A stretch of 64,000 nt of DNA from Rhodococcus opacus (lineage in GTDB: Bacteria > Actinomycetota > Actinomycetes > Mycobacteriales > Mycobacteriaceae), in assembly GCF_012396235.1 (NCBI RefSeq), contig NZ_JAAXPA010000014.1, forward strand, positions 62,001 through 126,000, written 5' to 3'. Of this stretch, positions 27,663 to 36,766 are shown one piece after another. Under the pieces are notes generated by a model. It did no database searches. It was not told the origin of the DNA and worked only from the letters and a program-made list of their open reading frames with translations. Made by a program: the position numbers and the translations under genes. How positions within the stretch are numbered: position 1 is the stretch's first letter; every line of letters begins with the position of its first letter.

Positions 27663-28307
27663 ATGACACACACGGAGCGAGCCCTGCTCACCGAATCCGT
27701 TCACGACACTCTTCGTGAACAGATCTTCTCCGGCGAACTGCCCCCTGGTACGCCACTCAGCGTTCCGGCGCTGGCCGCGAAACTGAACGTCAGCCGTACC
27801 CCTGTCCGGGAGGCCGTGCAGCAACTCATCTACGAGGGCATCGCGGTCTACACCCGCAATGCGGGCGCCAAGGTCGATTCTCTCGACGCGGACTCGATCC
27901 GCGCCGTCTTCGAGGTCCGCGAGGTGCTCGACGGACTGGCCGCATTTCATGCGACTGCCGCCGCCACCCACGAGACGGTGCAGCAGTTGAAGAAGATGGT
28001 GCAAGTCCAACGTGAGCTGCTGGACGGTCCCGCCGATCAGCGCCGCGATTCACGGCTCGACCTCGAATTCCACACCCTCATCCGGGAAACCGCGCGCAAC
28101 AAGCCACTGAGCGTAGCCCTCCTGCGGTTGGACGGGCAATCGCATCTGTACCGGTCGGACATGTGGAGTGCGGATCTGAATCGGAGGCTGGCCGTCACCG
28201 AGCACGAGCGGATCGTCGGCGCCATCGAGTCCGGTGACGCGGTCGGCGCGCGGGCTGCAGCATGCGCCCATGTGGCGGGATTGCTGGTACGAACGACGCG
28301 GATGTGA
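27663..28307 (+). CDS. GntR-family regulator (FadR/FCD type)
   Basis: A 214-residue regulator. The winged helix covers residues ~8-75 (LREQIFSGELPPGTPLS, LNVSRTPVREAVQQL). The FCD all-helical effector domain covers ~80-205 (EVREVLDGLAAFHA, LDLEFHTLIRETA, EHERIVGAIESGD). The metal-ligand histidines typical of FCD appear to be present. It is intact although the adjacent oxygenase and ABC genes, its likely former targets, are decayed. Confidence 0.88.
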   Translation: MTHTERALLTESVHDTLREQIFSGELPPGTPLSVPALAAKLNVSRTPVREAVQQLIYEGIAVYTRNAGAKVDSLDADSIRAVFEVREVLDGLAAFHATAAATHETVQQLKKMVQVQRELLDGPADQRRDSRLDLEFHTLIRETARNKPLSVALLRLDGQSHLYRSDMWSADLNRRLAVTEHERIVGAIESGDAVGARAAACAHVAGLLVRTTRM

Positions 28308-28335
28308 GGGTCGCCCTCGACGGGGGCGAGCAGAC

Positions 28336-28375
28336 AAAAAGAACCGGCGTCCTGGATTCCAGGACGCCGGTTCTT
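28336..28375. terminator. Bidirectional terminator between gntR and tRNA-fMet
   Basis: A 17-bp stem (28339-28355 with 28359-28375) with loop ATT. Five U residues follow on the minus strand, serving the tRNA; it can also end the GntR transcript. Confidence 0.92.
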
Positions 28376-28378
28376 CAG

Positions 28379-28455
28379 TGGTAGCGGGGACAGGATTTGA
28401 ACCTGCGACCTCTGGGTTATGAGCCCAGCGAGCTACCGAGCTGCTCCACCCCGCG
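28379..28455 (-). tRNA. Initiator tRNA-fMet (anticodon CAT)
   Basis: The minus-strand 77-base sequence begins CGCGGGGTGGAGCAG. The anticodon stem GGG-CTCATAA-CCC with three G-C pairs and the unpaired first base (C1 opposite T72) mark it as an initiator tRNA. CCA is encoded at 28381-28379. Confidence 0.95.
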
Positions 28456-28466
28456 TTGCATGAACA

Positions 28467-28496
28467 AAGTTACACGAGCGAACGAACGGATTGCAA
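28467..28496 (-). promoter_or_regulatory. Promoter of tRNA-fMet
   Basis: TTGCAA (28496-28491), an 18-base spacer and TAACTT (28472-28467), ~12 bases before the mature 5' end. It has the same spacing and -10 as the tRNA-Ala promoter. Confidence 0.72.
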
Positions 28497-28563
28497 ATCG
28501 CCCGGAAAGCGTCCGACTAGCAACCTTTCAGCACCACTCGAGTCACATCCGTTACCTGAATGT

Positions 28564-28579
28564 TATGACGCTCGTCACA
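28564..28579. promoter_or_regulatory. CRP/GlxR-like site upstream of the first rpf
   Basis: TATGA-CGCTCG-TCACA matches TGTGA-N6-TCACA except at one position. It lies 335 bases before the rpf start. The second rpf has a similar site at almost the same distance. CRP control of rpfA is established in mycobacteria; here it is inferred. A GTAACG lies shortly downstream in both copies. Confidence 0.55.
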
Positions 28580-28724
28580 TTTCGGGCGAAATCTGTAACG
28601 CTGCCGAGACCTGAAACTTCGGGGACGACCTGGGAAAACAGCGGTCGTTCGTCCCAGCATTTGGACGCCCGTCACAGAAAATCGACCCGTGACCATTCCG
28701 TGATCACCGCGTACGTTCGTTGCC

Positions 28725-28816
28725 AGCCCGAAACTACCGGGCAACGCCGACCCGCCGCAGCTCGACCTGCCCCCGCGGGATTCGGAATCCCGACACCTCG
28801 AGGGGCAGGGACGAGG
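28725..28816 (+). ncRNA. Conserved rpf leader RNA motif, copy A
   Basis: The 5' leader of the first rpf. A GCCCG/CGGGC hairpin with an AAACTAC loop is followed by GCCG-CCCGCCGC, then CTGCCCC pairing with GGGGCAG around an inner hairpin containing TTCGGAATCCC. Nearly the same sequence precedes the second rpf (29525-29617). Some segments loosely recall the ydaO c-di-AMP riboswitch known upstream of actinobacterial rpf genes, but its central GGGGAACC and GGGGUGAAUC blocks are not seen. Together with the promoter this fills the gene-free stretch 28456-28898. Confidence 0.6.
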
Positions 28817-28898
28817 ACAGATCGACCACCGGGTCGGCACACCAGCCGTTACCGCACCACCACCACCTCGTCAGCAGGCGCGGAGAGGAAACAACCAC

Positions 28899-29231
28899 AT
28901 GACCAATTCCAGCATCGTCAAGCGGACCATGGGCGCAATCGCACTCACCGGAGCAGTCATCGGAGTGCCGCTCGGCCTGAGCACCGGCACCGCATCGGCC
29001 GCTTCCGGAGACTGGGACGCCGTCGCAGCGTGCGAGAGCAGCGGCAACTGGGGCGCCGACACCGGAAACGGCTTCTCGGGCGGTCTGCAGTTCACCGACA
29101 GCACCTGGGCAGCGAACGGCGGCTCCGGCTCGCCGGCCAACGCATCGCGCGAGGAGCAGATCCGCGTCGCCGAGAACGTCCTGGCAACCCAGGGACCCGG
29201 CGCCTGGCCGGTCTGCGGACAGTACCTCTGA
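28899..29231 (+). CDS. rpf: Secreted resuscitation-promoting factor, minimal form
   Basis: A 110-residue secreted muralytic enzyme. The signal peptide covers residues 1-34 (cleavage after TASA). The Rpf domain then fills the rest, with catalytic E46 in the ACESSGNW motif, the GGLQF strand, and the conserved pair C45 and C106. It cleaves peptidoglycan during regrowth. It has no LysM, G5 or other wall-binding module. GGAGAGG precedes the ATG. Nearly identical to the first part of the next rpf: a tandem duplicate with its own leader and terminator. Confidence 0.95.
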   Translation: MTNSSIVKRTMGAIALTGAVIGVPLGLSTGTASAASGDWDAVAACESSGNWGADTGNGFSGGLQFTDSTWAANGGSGSPANASREEQIRVAENVLATQGPGAWPVCGQYL

Positions 29232-29248
29232 TCCGCACTTTGCTCGAA

Positions 29249-29288
29249 GTGCCCCGCGCGCAGCACGACTGCGCGCGGGGCACTCCTG
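29249..29288 (+). terminator. Terminator of the first rpf
   Basis: A perfect 15-bp stem (29249-29263 with 29269-29283), loop CACGA, then TCCTG. It separates the two rpf genes into independent transcripts. Confidence 0.85.
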
Positions 29289-29363
29289 AATAGCGAGTCC
29301 TCGTCTTACACCACCGGGACCCGTTTTCCTGCCATTTCGACGTGAGCCGCTGCACAAAATCGT

Positions 29364-29379
29364 GGTGATCCCCACCACA
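29364..29379. promoter_or_regulatory. CRP/GlxR-like site upstream of the second rpf
   Basis: GGTGA-TCCCCA-CCACA is a weaker match to TGTGA-N6-TCACA (one mismatch in each half). It lies 340 bases before the second rpf start, matching the 335-base placement of the first copy. Confidence 0.45.
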
Positions 29380-29524
29380 TAACAGCAGGGTAACGAATAG
29401 ACGCCGAAACGATATCGAGACACTCTGACCTGCAAAGACAGCGATAATTCGCCGTCGCAGCCGGACAGCTGTCCACCATTTTCGCCAGGTGAACTGCGGG
29501 CAAAGCTCCCGTACGGTCGCTCTC

Positions 29525-29617
29525 GGCCCGAAACAACCGGGCGAAAGCCGGCCCGCCGCTGCTAGCTCTGCCCCGCGGGTTCGGAATCCCCGAAACCTTC
29601 GAGGGGCAGGGACGCGG
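29525..29617 (+). ncRNA. Conserved rpf leader RNA motif, copy B
   Basis: The counterpart of 28725-28816, with GCCCG-AAACAAC-CGGGC, GCCG-CCCGCCGC, CTGCCCC...GGGGCAG and TTCGGAATCCC. Differences fall mainly in loops and junctions, as expected for a folded RNA under selection. It ends ~87 bases before the second rpf. It occupies the middle of the gene-free stretch 29289-29703. Confidence 0.6.
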
Positions 29618-29697
29618 CACAGACTCGCAGCCCGGCGTGACGACGCGAACGTCGTCGCCCGCAGGCCGGCCACGCCAGCAAGCGCGGAGAGGATTGA

Positions 29698-30258
<561 letters not shown>

Positions 30259-30273
30259 TCTTTTGCTCATACG

Positions 30274-30312
30274 ACGAGGCCCTGTCATCCGGTTCGGATG
30301 ACAGGGCCTCGT
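30274..30312. terminator. Bidirectional terminator between rpf and the UPF0182 gene
   Basis: A perfect 18-bp stem (30274-30291 with 30295-30312), loop GTT, between convergent genes. Confidence 0.9.
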
Positions 30313-30334
30313 TCTCGTTGTGGCCGAGACGCCG

Positions 30335-33313
30335 CTACTTCGGGATCGCCTCGTACGCGGCGACCGCCTTCTGGACGCGAGCGAGCGCTGCGCCGTAGGC
30401 CGCGAAGTCACCGCTGCGCTGCGCCGACGTCAACGCGTCGAGGGATGCGTCCAACTCCGCCACGGCCGCCGAGACATCCGTGCCGGACGGCGGTGTCGCC
30501 GGAGCGGTGGGCGCCGGTGCCGCACCCTGATCGACGGGCGGCGTGGTGCCGGTCTCCGGGGGCGTCCCTTCTTCCGCACTGGGTGCCGTCGCCACCGAAC
30601 CCGTGCCGGCGCCGAACACCTGGTCGAGCGCCTGCGCCAACGTCGGGGCGTACCCGACACGCACACTGTTACTCGGCGGTGGCTCGCGGTAGCTCACCAG
30701 CACTCGGGACAGCTGCGGGAACGTCGACGTGTTCGGGCCCGTCGAACTTCGCTCCGTATACATCGGTTCGACATAGAGGATGCCGCCGTCCGCGATCGGC
30801 AAGGTCAGCAGGTTGCCGTACTGAATCTTGTTCGATCTCTCGAGCAGGGTTCTCTCCGACGCCACCCGGGGATCCGAGATCATCGAGTTCTGGGTCTGCT
30901 GCGGACCCTGGGTCTGCGTGTCCGTCGGCAACTGAAGCACGGTGAACTTGCCGTAATTCTCCGGATCCGACTTCACCGACAGATATGCGGACAGGAACTC
31001 GCGACTGTAACCCACCATCGCACTGGTCAGATTGAACGACGGTTTCCCGGTCTCGGGATCACCGACCAGCACGTAGTACGGCGGCTGGTTCGCGCTCGTG
31101 TCGATCGTGGGATCGCTCGGAACCGACCAGAACGCGTTGTTGGTGAAGAACTCCTTCGGATCGTCCACGTGGTACTTGGCGAGCATCTCGCGCTGCACCT
31201 TGAACAGGTCCTCGGGATAGCGGAAGTGCGCACGCAGTTCGTCGGGAATCGAATCCGCCGGCTGAACCGCATCCGGGAAGACACCCATCCACGCATCGAG
31301 CACCGGATCGTTCTGGTCCACCTGGTAGAGCTTCACGGTGCCGTCGTACGCGTCGACGGTGGCCTTCACCGAGTTGCGGATGTAGGACACCTCCTTACGG
31401 GGCAGCAGGCGGCCGGTGTTCTGGTCGATGCTGTCCTCGACGAGTCCGTCGAGCGAACTGCGCTGGGCGTACGGGTAGTCCTGCAACGTGGTGTAGGCGT
31501 CCACGATCCACACGACCTTGCCGTCGACGACGGCCGGGTACGAGTCGCCGTCCGCGGTCAGCCACGGGGCGACGTGCGTGACCCGGTCCCGCGGGTCCCG
31601 GTTGTAGATGATCTTGGAATCCGAACCGATGGCACCGGAGAACAGGATGTTGCGCTCGGTGTACTTGGCCGCGAACGCCAGCCGGTTGAACCAGTTGCCG
31701 ATCGGCACACCACCGGAACCGGTGTACGTGTAGCGCGAGGTGTCGGTGTCGTACTCGCGCGGGTCCGAACCCTCGGATCCGCCGACGATCGCGTAGTCGG
31801 CGTCCGTGTCGGCGATGACCTCGCCGTAGTAGATGCGCGGCTGCTCGACCGGAATGACCTGATTACCCGCCTCCTGCGAGGCGATGTCGCTGACCATGTA
31901 GACGGGGTAACCGCTGTTGCTGTTGGCGGCTTCCTCCGCGGACTCGCCGGCAGCGGCGTTCACCCGATTCGCGGGGGCTGCGACCAGTCCGTTGCCGTGC
32001 GTGTAGACGGTGTGCTTGTTGATCCAGTCCGTCTGGTTACCCGTCAGGCTCTTGGACGACAACTCGCGGGCCGCGACGATGTAGTCACGCAACTGCCCGT
32101 CGATGTCGTACCGGTCGATGTCGAGCGTCGGCGGGAAGCCGTAGAAGTTCTTCAACTGCTGCTGCTGGGTGAACGTCCGCGACAGGATGTTCGGATCGAG
32201 CAGTCGCGTGTTCTCGATGGTCATGACGTCGGCGGGCACGTCCCGCGGCGGCTTCGTGCCGTACCCCTGATAGTCCTGGTACTCGACCTTGTCGTCGGTG
32301 ATGCCGTACGCCTGCCGCGTGGCGGCGATGTTCCGCTCGATGTACGCGCTCTCCTTGTCGGCGGCGTTGGGACGCACCGAGAACTGCTCGACCACGAGCG
32401 GCCATACGGCGCCGACCAGGATCGAGGAGAGCACGAGAAGCGCTGTCGCCATTGCGGGAATCCGCAGATCGCGGAGGAAGATCGCCGCGAAGAACGCGCC
32501 CGCGCAGATGACCGCGATGGCCAGCAAGATCAACTTCGCCTGCAGCACCGCATTCATGTCGGTGTAGCTACCACCGGTGAACGTGGGTTCCTTGCGGCTG
32601 CTCGACAGCAGCGAGTAACGGTCGAACCAGTACGCGACGGCCTTGAGAAGAATGAACGTTCCCGCGAGCACCGCCAACTGGACGCGCGCCGCATTGGTCA
32701 GTGCCCCGCCCCGGCCCGCCAGCTTCAGCCCGCCGAAGATGTAGTGCGTCACCAGGCTCGCGAAGAACGCCAGCAGAACCGCGACGAACAGCCAGTTGAG
32801 GACGAAACGGTAGAACGGCAGATCGAACGTGTAGAAGCCGACGTCGAGGCCGAATTCGGGATCGGCGACGCCGAACGCGCCGCCGTTGACGAACAACTGC
32901 ACCGTCACCCAGCTGGACTGGGCGATCAGCCCGGCGAGCAGTCCCACCGCGATCGGAATGGCCAGGCCGAACAAGCGCAGCCGAGTCATCACCGTGGTCC
33001 GGTACCGCGCCACCGGATCGTTGGGACCCGACACCGGGACGAACACCGGCCGCGAACGGTAGGCGAGCAGCAGTGCCAGCCAGACGATTCCGCCGACCAC
33101 GACCCCGACTACGAGGAAGAGGAGCAGACGGGTGACGAGGACCGTGGTGAACACACCACGGAATCCGACCTCACCGAACCACAACCAGTCCGTGTAGGTG
33201 CTGATGAGCCGAGGGCCCACCAGCAACAGGGCAGCGACGACAAGCGCCAGCACCAGCAGCACTCGGCTGCGTTTGGACAACGACGGTAAACCTGCGGGGG
33301 GCCGCATGCCCAC
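30335..33313 (-). CDS. UPF0182-family large membrane protein
   Basis: A ~992-residue protein of the conserved actinobacterial/cyanobacterial UPF0182 family, function unknown. Seven or so membrane helices fill residues ~15-330 (including the TDWLWFGEVGFRGVF region), then a large extracellular domain (~340-880), then an Ala/Pro/Thr-rich linker and a short C-terminal helix. The start is probably GTG at 33313 (MGMRPPAG), with a GGAG site upstream; ATG at 33307 is possible. It corresponds to Rv3193c in the syntenic block. Confidence 0.88.
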   Translation of the reverse strand: MGMRPPAGLPSLSKRSRVLLVLALVVAALLLVGPRLISTYTDWLWFGEVGFRGVFTTVLVTRLLLFLVVGVVVGGIVWLALLLAYRSRPVFVPVSGPNDPVARYRTTVMTRLRLFGLAIPIAVGLLAGLIAQSSWVTVQLFVNGGAFGVADPEFGLDVGFYTFDLPFYRFVLNWLFVAVLLAFFASLVTHYIFGGLKLAGRGGALTNAARVQLAVLAGTFILLKAVAYWFDRYSLLSSSRKEPTFTGGSYTDMNAVLQAKLILLAIAVICAGAFFAAIFLRDLRIPAMATALLVLSSILVGAVWPLVVEQFSVRPNAADKESAYIERNIAATRQAYGITDDKVEYQDYQGYGTKPPRDVPADVMTIENTRLLDPNILSRTFTQQQQLKNFYGFPPTLDIDRYDIDGQLRDYIVAARELSSKSLTGNQTDWINKHTVYTHGNGLVAAPANRVNAAAGESAEEAANSNSGYPVYMVSDIASQEAGNQVIPVEQPRIYYGEVIADTDADYAIVGGSEGSDPREYDTDTSRYTYTGSGGVPIGNWFNRLAFAAKYTERNILFSGAIGSDSKIIYNRDPRDRVTHVAPWLTADGDSYPAVVDGKVVWIVDAYTTLQDYPYAQRSSLDGLVEDSIDQNTGRLLPRKEVSYIRNSVKATVDAYDGTVKLYQVDQNDPVLDAWMGVFPDAVQPADSIPDELRAHFRYPEDLFKVQREMLAKYHVDDPKEFFTNNAFWSVPSDPTIDTSANQPPYYVLVGDPETGKPSFNLTSAMVGYSREFLSAYLSVKSDPENYGKFTVLQLPTDTQTQGPQQTQNSMISDPRVASERTLLERSNKIQYGNLLTLPIADGGILYVEPMYTERSSTGPNTSTFPQLSRVLVSYREPPPSNSVRVGYAPTLAQALDQVFGAGTGSVATAPSAEEGTPPETGTTPPVDQGAAPAPTAPATPPSGTDVSAAVAELDASLDALTSAQRSGDFAAYGAALARVQKAVAAYEAIPK

Positions 33314-33467
33314 GTGCCACACTCCAAGAACTCGGCGACGCTGTCGCGCCGCGATCAACTGCACCGTTCGTTCGTCCACACCCGAACAGCACGGGCGTGA
33401 CCGTTTCGTCCCACTCTACGTAACAACCGAGAGATGCGGCCGTCGGTCCTGTTCCGGGGGTGCGAAG

Positions 33468-34079
33468 ATGGGTCTCGTGAGTGAAGAGAATGTGAACCGA
33501 GAGACGGACGCCCTCGCCCGCTGTGTGCGCGAGGTGGTCGAATTCGTCGATGCCGGAGGGTGGGATCAGCCGCCCCAGATGTTCGCACTCGTCCCGACCG
33601 AACTGCTCGCGGCCGCCGAACCGAGCCTGCTCGACCAACTCGCCGACGGCGCGGAATTGACCCCGGTGGAACAGGATCCGTTCCCCGACGACATCGACGG
33701 CGGGTCGCGCGCACTCGACGAATTCCTCGCCACCACCAGCTGGCCGGAGTCCGTGGTGGGGTGCGCACTCGTTCAGGAGATCGTCGTTCTGCCGCCCGAG
33801 GCGGAGTCCGATCTCGACGACGCGCTCGTCCCCCTGCTGTCCGATCGCGACGCCGCCGACGACGCCGCGCGGGCCGCGGCCGAGTCGCATCCCGACCGCC
33901 GGTCCGCCCGGTTGATCGCCGCCGTGCTGCGCGACGGACCGTCGTTGTGCCTGATGCAGTTGCGCCCCGACGAGGACGCCGACCCGTACGCAGGGATCGA
34001 ACTACTCACCTACGACGATCTGGCACCGAACCTCATCAGCGCGTTGTACGCCACCCTCGACGCGACCGAGGAGGACTGA
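33468..34079 (+). CDS. PPA1309-family protein of unknown function
   Basis: A ~203-residue acidic, cytoplasmic protein. The stretch MFALVPTELLAAAEPSLLDQL, the SWPESVVGCALVQEI segment and HPDRRSARLIAAVLRDG are features I associate with the PPA1309 family of actinobacteria. No catalytic motif is evident. The ATG at 33468 is used; a GTG at 33477 is possible. It is divergent from the UPF0182 gene and converges on the PDZ protease gene, whose stop is four bases away. Confidence 0.75.
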   Translation: MGLVSEENVNRETDALARCVREVVEFVDAGGWDQPPQMFALVPTELLAAAEPSLLDQLADGAELTPVEQDPFPDDIDGGSRALDEFLATTSWPESVVGCALVQEIVVLPPEAESDLDDALVPLLSDRDAADDAARAAAESHPDRRSARLIAAVLRDGPSLCLMQLRPDEDADPYAGIELLTYDDLAPNLISALYATLDATEED

Positions 34080-34083
34080 CCGC

Positions 34084-35106
34084 TCAGCAGTGCGGCGCGT
34101 CCGCTCCGGTATTGATGGCCTCGAGCGCATCGACGGCTCCGTCGAGGTTCTCGACCTTCACCAGCCGGAGCCCGTCGGGCGCACCCTGGCGTGCCTCGTC
34201 GCAGTTCTTCGCCGGCACGAGGAACGTCTCGGCGCCCGCCTCCTCCGCGGCGATCAACTTGTACTTGATGCCGCCGATGGGGCCGACGTCGCCGTCGGAG
34301 TCGATCGTGCCGGTGCCGGCCACGAACTTGCCGCCGTTGAGTTCGCCCGGGCTGAGTTTGTCGATCACGGCGAGGGTGAACATGAGCCCTGCCGAGGGGC
34401 CGCCCACGTCGGCGAGGTTGAAGTCGATCGTGAACGGGACGTCCGGGATCTCCTCGGGAGTGATCCCCAGGTAGCCCTTGGACTCGTCGTCCGGGCGTGC
34501 GCCGAGCGCCACCCGCACCGTCGTCTCGGCGCCGTCGCGCCGGATCACGATCGGCACCTCCGTGTTCGGGGGCACATCGGCCACCGCCTCCTGCACGCCA
34601 CCGACCGTCGACACCGGCTTTCCGTCGACACTCACCAACACGTCGCCCTCGCGCAGCAGTCCCTGGGAGGGGCCGTCCTCACCGACCTTGGCGATCCGCA
34701 GGTTGACCGGCTTGCCCAGGAAGTGGAGTGCCGCGAGTTCCGCGCTGTCCTCCGACTGCTGGAAGTCGGCGTCGTTCTCCTGCTTGACCTCGTCCTTCGA
34801 CTTGTCCGGCGGGTAGACCTCCTCGCGGGGGACGATGCCCTGGCGCCCACTGGCCCACAATCCGAACGCTTCGAACACGTTGAGGTCGTCGCGCACCGCG
34901 ACCGTCGTCATGTTGAGGTGGCCGGTGGTGTCGTCGACCTCCGTTCCCTCGATGGCGACGACTTCCTCACCACCTACTTCGCCGAGTGTGTTGAACGTGG
35001 GTCCCGGCCCGAGGGCCACGTACGGCACCGTGATCACCGTGCCGAGAATTCCGAGTACCACGATCGGGGCCAGCGCAGCCAGAAGCGTCACGATCCGTCG
35101 ATTCAC
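34084..35106 (-). CDS. PDZ-domain Lon-like (S16) serine protease
   Basis: A ~340-residue membrane-anchored protease. One N-terminal membrane helix (~residues 5-28), a PDZ domain around residues 130-215 (GPSQGLLREGDVLVSVDGKPV), then a Lon-type catalytic domain. The serine is in DVGGPSAGLMF and the lysine in PIGGIKYKLIAAEEAG, giving the Ser-Lys dyad. The GTG at 35106 (VNRRIVTLL) matches the start of the mycobacterial homologue Rv3194c; an upstream GTG at 35139 is possible. Confidence 0.9.
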   Translation of the reverse strand: MNRRIVTLLAALAPIVVLGILGTVITVPYVALGPGPTFNTLGEVGGEEVVAIEGTEVDDTTGHLNMTTVAVRDDLNVFEAFGLWASGRQGIVPREEVYPPDKSKDEVKQENDADFQQSEDSAELAALHFLGKPVNLRIAKVGEDGPSQGLLREGDVLVSVDGKPVSTVGGVQEAVADVPPNTEVPIVIRRDGAETTVRVALGARPDDESKGYLGITPEEIPDVPFTIDFNLADVGGPSAGLMFTLAVIDKLSPGELNGGKFVAGTGTIDSDGDVGPIGGIKYKLIAAEEAGAETFLVPAKNCDEARQGAPDGLRLVKVENLDGAVDALEAINTGADAPHC

Positions 35107-35219
35107 CTGGACCAGCGTAGAGCGCGAACCCGCGGACACGACTGTCGGCCGTCCGCGTGTTCGCCGTCAGCGTGACGAGGTGGACAGCCACGGAACCATG
35201 CGCCTTGTACCGTTGAGTC

Positions 35220-36647
35220 ATGAGCAATCCGCCCTTCGGCTTCTCCAAACCCGACGACGATCCCGATCGTGACAAGAACACGGGGGATCAGAACGGGCCC
35301 GACCGCGACAAGAACGCGGGCGGTTCCGGCGACTTCGGTTTCGGGGCGGGTGGTTTCCCCGCCGGGGGCTTCGACCCGGCCTCCCTCGGCCAGATGCTGA
35401 CCCAGTTCGGCCAGATGCTGAGCGGGATGGGCACGTCGATGGGGTCCGGTGAGCATAGCGGCCCGGTCAACTACGAGATCGCGAAGAAACTCGCGCGCCA
35501 GCAGATGGGGTCGGTCGCGCCCATCACCCAGGGCAACTCCGAGGCGATCGCCGATGCCTCACGGCTCGCGGAACTGTGGCTCGACGCCGCGACGACGCTG
35601 CCGGCGGGCGCGACGAAGACCGTCGCGTGGACGCCCAACGACTGGCTCGACAACACCCTCGACACCTGGAAACGGCTGTGCGACCCGGTCGCGGAGAAGG
35701 TGTCCGGCATGTGGGTGCAGGGGCTGCCCGAGGAAGCGCAGCAGATGGCCGGCCCGATGATCGGCATGATGAGCCAGATGGGTGGCCTCGCGTTCGGCTC
35801 CCAGCTCGGCCAGGCCCTGGGCCAGTTGTCGAAGGAGGTGCTCACCTCCACCGACATCGGTCTCCCCCTCGGTCCGGCAGGCACGGGCGCACTGCTTCCC
35901 GCCGCGGTGGAGCGGTTCAGCAAGGGGCTCGAACAGCCCGACCGCGAGATCCTCGTGTTCCTCGCCGCGCGGGAGGCCGCCTACCAGCGCCTGTACAGCC
36001 ACGTCCCGTGGCTGCGTCAGCGTCTCCTCGCCACCGTCGAGGAATACGCCCGCGGCATCACGATGGATTTCTCGGCCATCGAGGACATGGCGAAGGGACT
36101 CGACCCGTCCGCGCTGACCGATCCGTCGCAGCTCGAGAACATCCTGCAGCAGGGCGCATTCGAACCCCAGACCACACCCGAGCAGAAGCAGGCCCTCGAG
36201 CGACTAGAGACACTGCTCGCCCTCATCGAGGGCTGGGTCGAGGTCGTCGTCGCGTCGGCACTGAACGACCGACTCCCCGGCGTCGCCGCCCTCAGCGAGA
36301 CGCTGCGCCGCAGGCGTGCGACCGGCGGACCCGCCGAACAGACGTTCGCGACGCTCGTCGGACTCGAACTGCGTCCCCGCAAGGTCCGGGAGGCCGCGCA
36401 GCTGTGGACTCGCCTCACGTCCGAGTCGACCATCGACGCCCGTGACGGCGTATGGGCCCACCCAGACCTGCTGCCCGACTCGTCCGATCTCGACAGCCCG
36501 GATGCGTTCGTCGAACGTGTGCTCGGACGCGGCGACGGCGGCGATTTCGACAATCCGATGGCACAACTGGAGGCAACCGAGGCCCGCGAGCGGGCCGAGG
36601 AGGCCGAGCGCGGCAAGTCCGGCAAGGACGACGACCCCGAGTCCTGA
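35220..36647 (+). CDS. DUF2342-family zincin-like protein (Rv3195-like)
   Basis: A 475-residue cytoplasmic protein usually annotated as a zinc-dependent metalloprotease or hydrolase. The N-terminal ~60 residues are Gly/Asp-rich and low-complexity. The core includes REAAYQRLYSHVPWLR and LLALIEGWVEVVV. I find no HExxH motif where a zincin helix should be, so catalytic activity is doubtful. The C-terminus is acidic with a coiled stretch. It diverges from the PDZ protease gene. Confidence 0.82.
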   Translation: MSNPPFGFSKPDDDPDRDKNTGDQNGPDRDKNAGGSGDFGFGAGGFPAGGFDPASLGQMLTQFGQMLSGMGTSMGSGEHSGPVNYEIAKKLARQQMGSVAPITQGNSEAIADASRLAELWLDAATTLPAGATKTVAWTPNDWLDNTLDTWKRLCDPVAEKVSGMWVQGLPEEAQQMAGPMIGMMSQMGGLAFGSQLGQALGQLSKEVLTSTDIGLPLGPAGTGALLPAAVERFSKGLEQPDREILVFLAAREAAYQRLYSHVPWLRQRLLATVEEYARGITMDFSAIEDMAKGLDPSALTDPSQLENILQQGAFEPQTTPEQKQALERLETLLALIEGWVEVVVASALNDRLPGVAALSETLRRRRATGGPAEQTFATLVGLELRPRKVREAAQLWTRLTSESTIDARDGVWAHPDLLPDSSDLDSPDAFVERVLGRGDGGDFDNPMAQLEATEARERAEEAERGKSGKDDDPES

Positions 36648-36682
36648 CCTTCTGACCCCACCAATTTTTCGATAGTGGGAAA

Positions 36683-36714
36683 TCCACAGGTCGAAGCACG
36701 TTTCGGCCTGTGGA
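36683..36714 (+). terminator. Hairpin downstream of the DUF2342 gene
   Basis: TCCACAGG (36683-36690) pairs with CCTGTGGA (36707-36714), with an inner CGAA/TTCG. It lies in the 119-base gap before the E1-like gene and has no U-tract. The right arm also contains a single DnaA-box-like TGTGGACAA. Confidence 0.45.
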
Positions 36715-36766
36715 CAACCCGCGTTTTCGGCGCTGATGCCGGGTCGTGGCCTGCGATCCTCAGCGT

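Noticed and set aside
30320-33289. Long open frame opposite the UPF0182 gene
   Set aside because: A codon-bias shadow of the real gene; His/Arg-rich, no domain or ribosome site.
36707-36718. Replication origin suggested by a DnaA-box-like TGTGGACAA
   Set aside because: Only one box is present; no cluster, AT-rich region or dnaA/dnaN neighbours.
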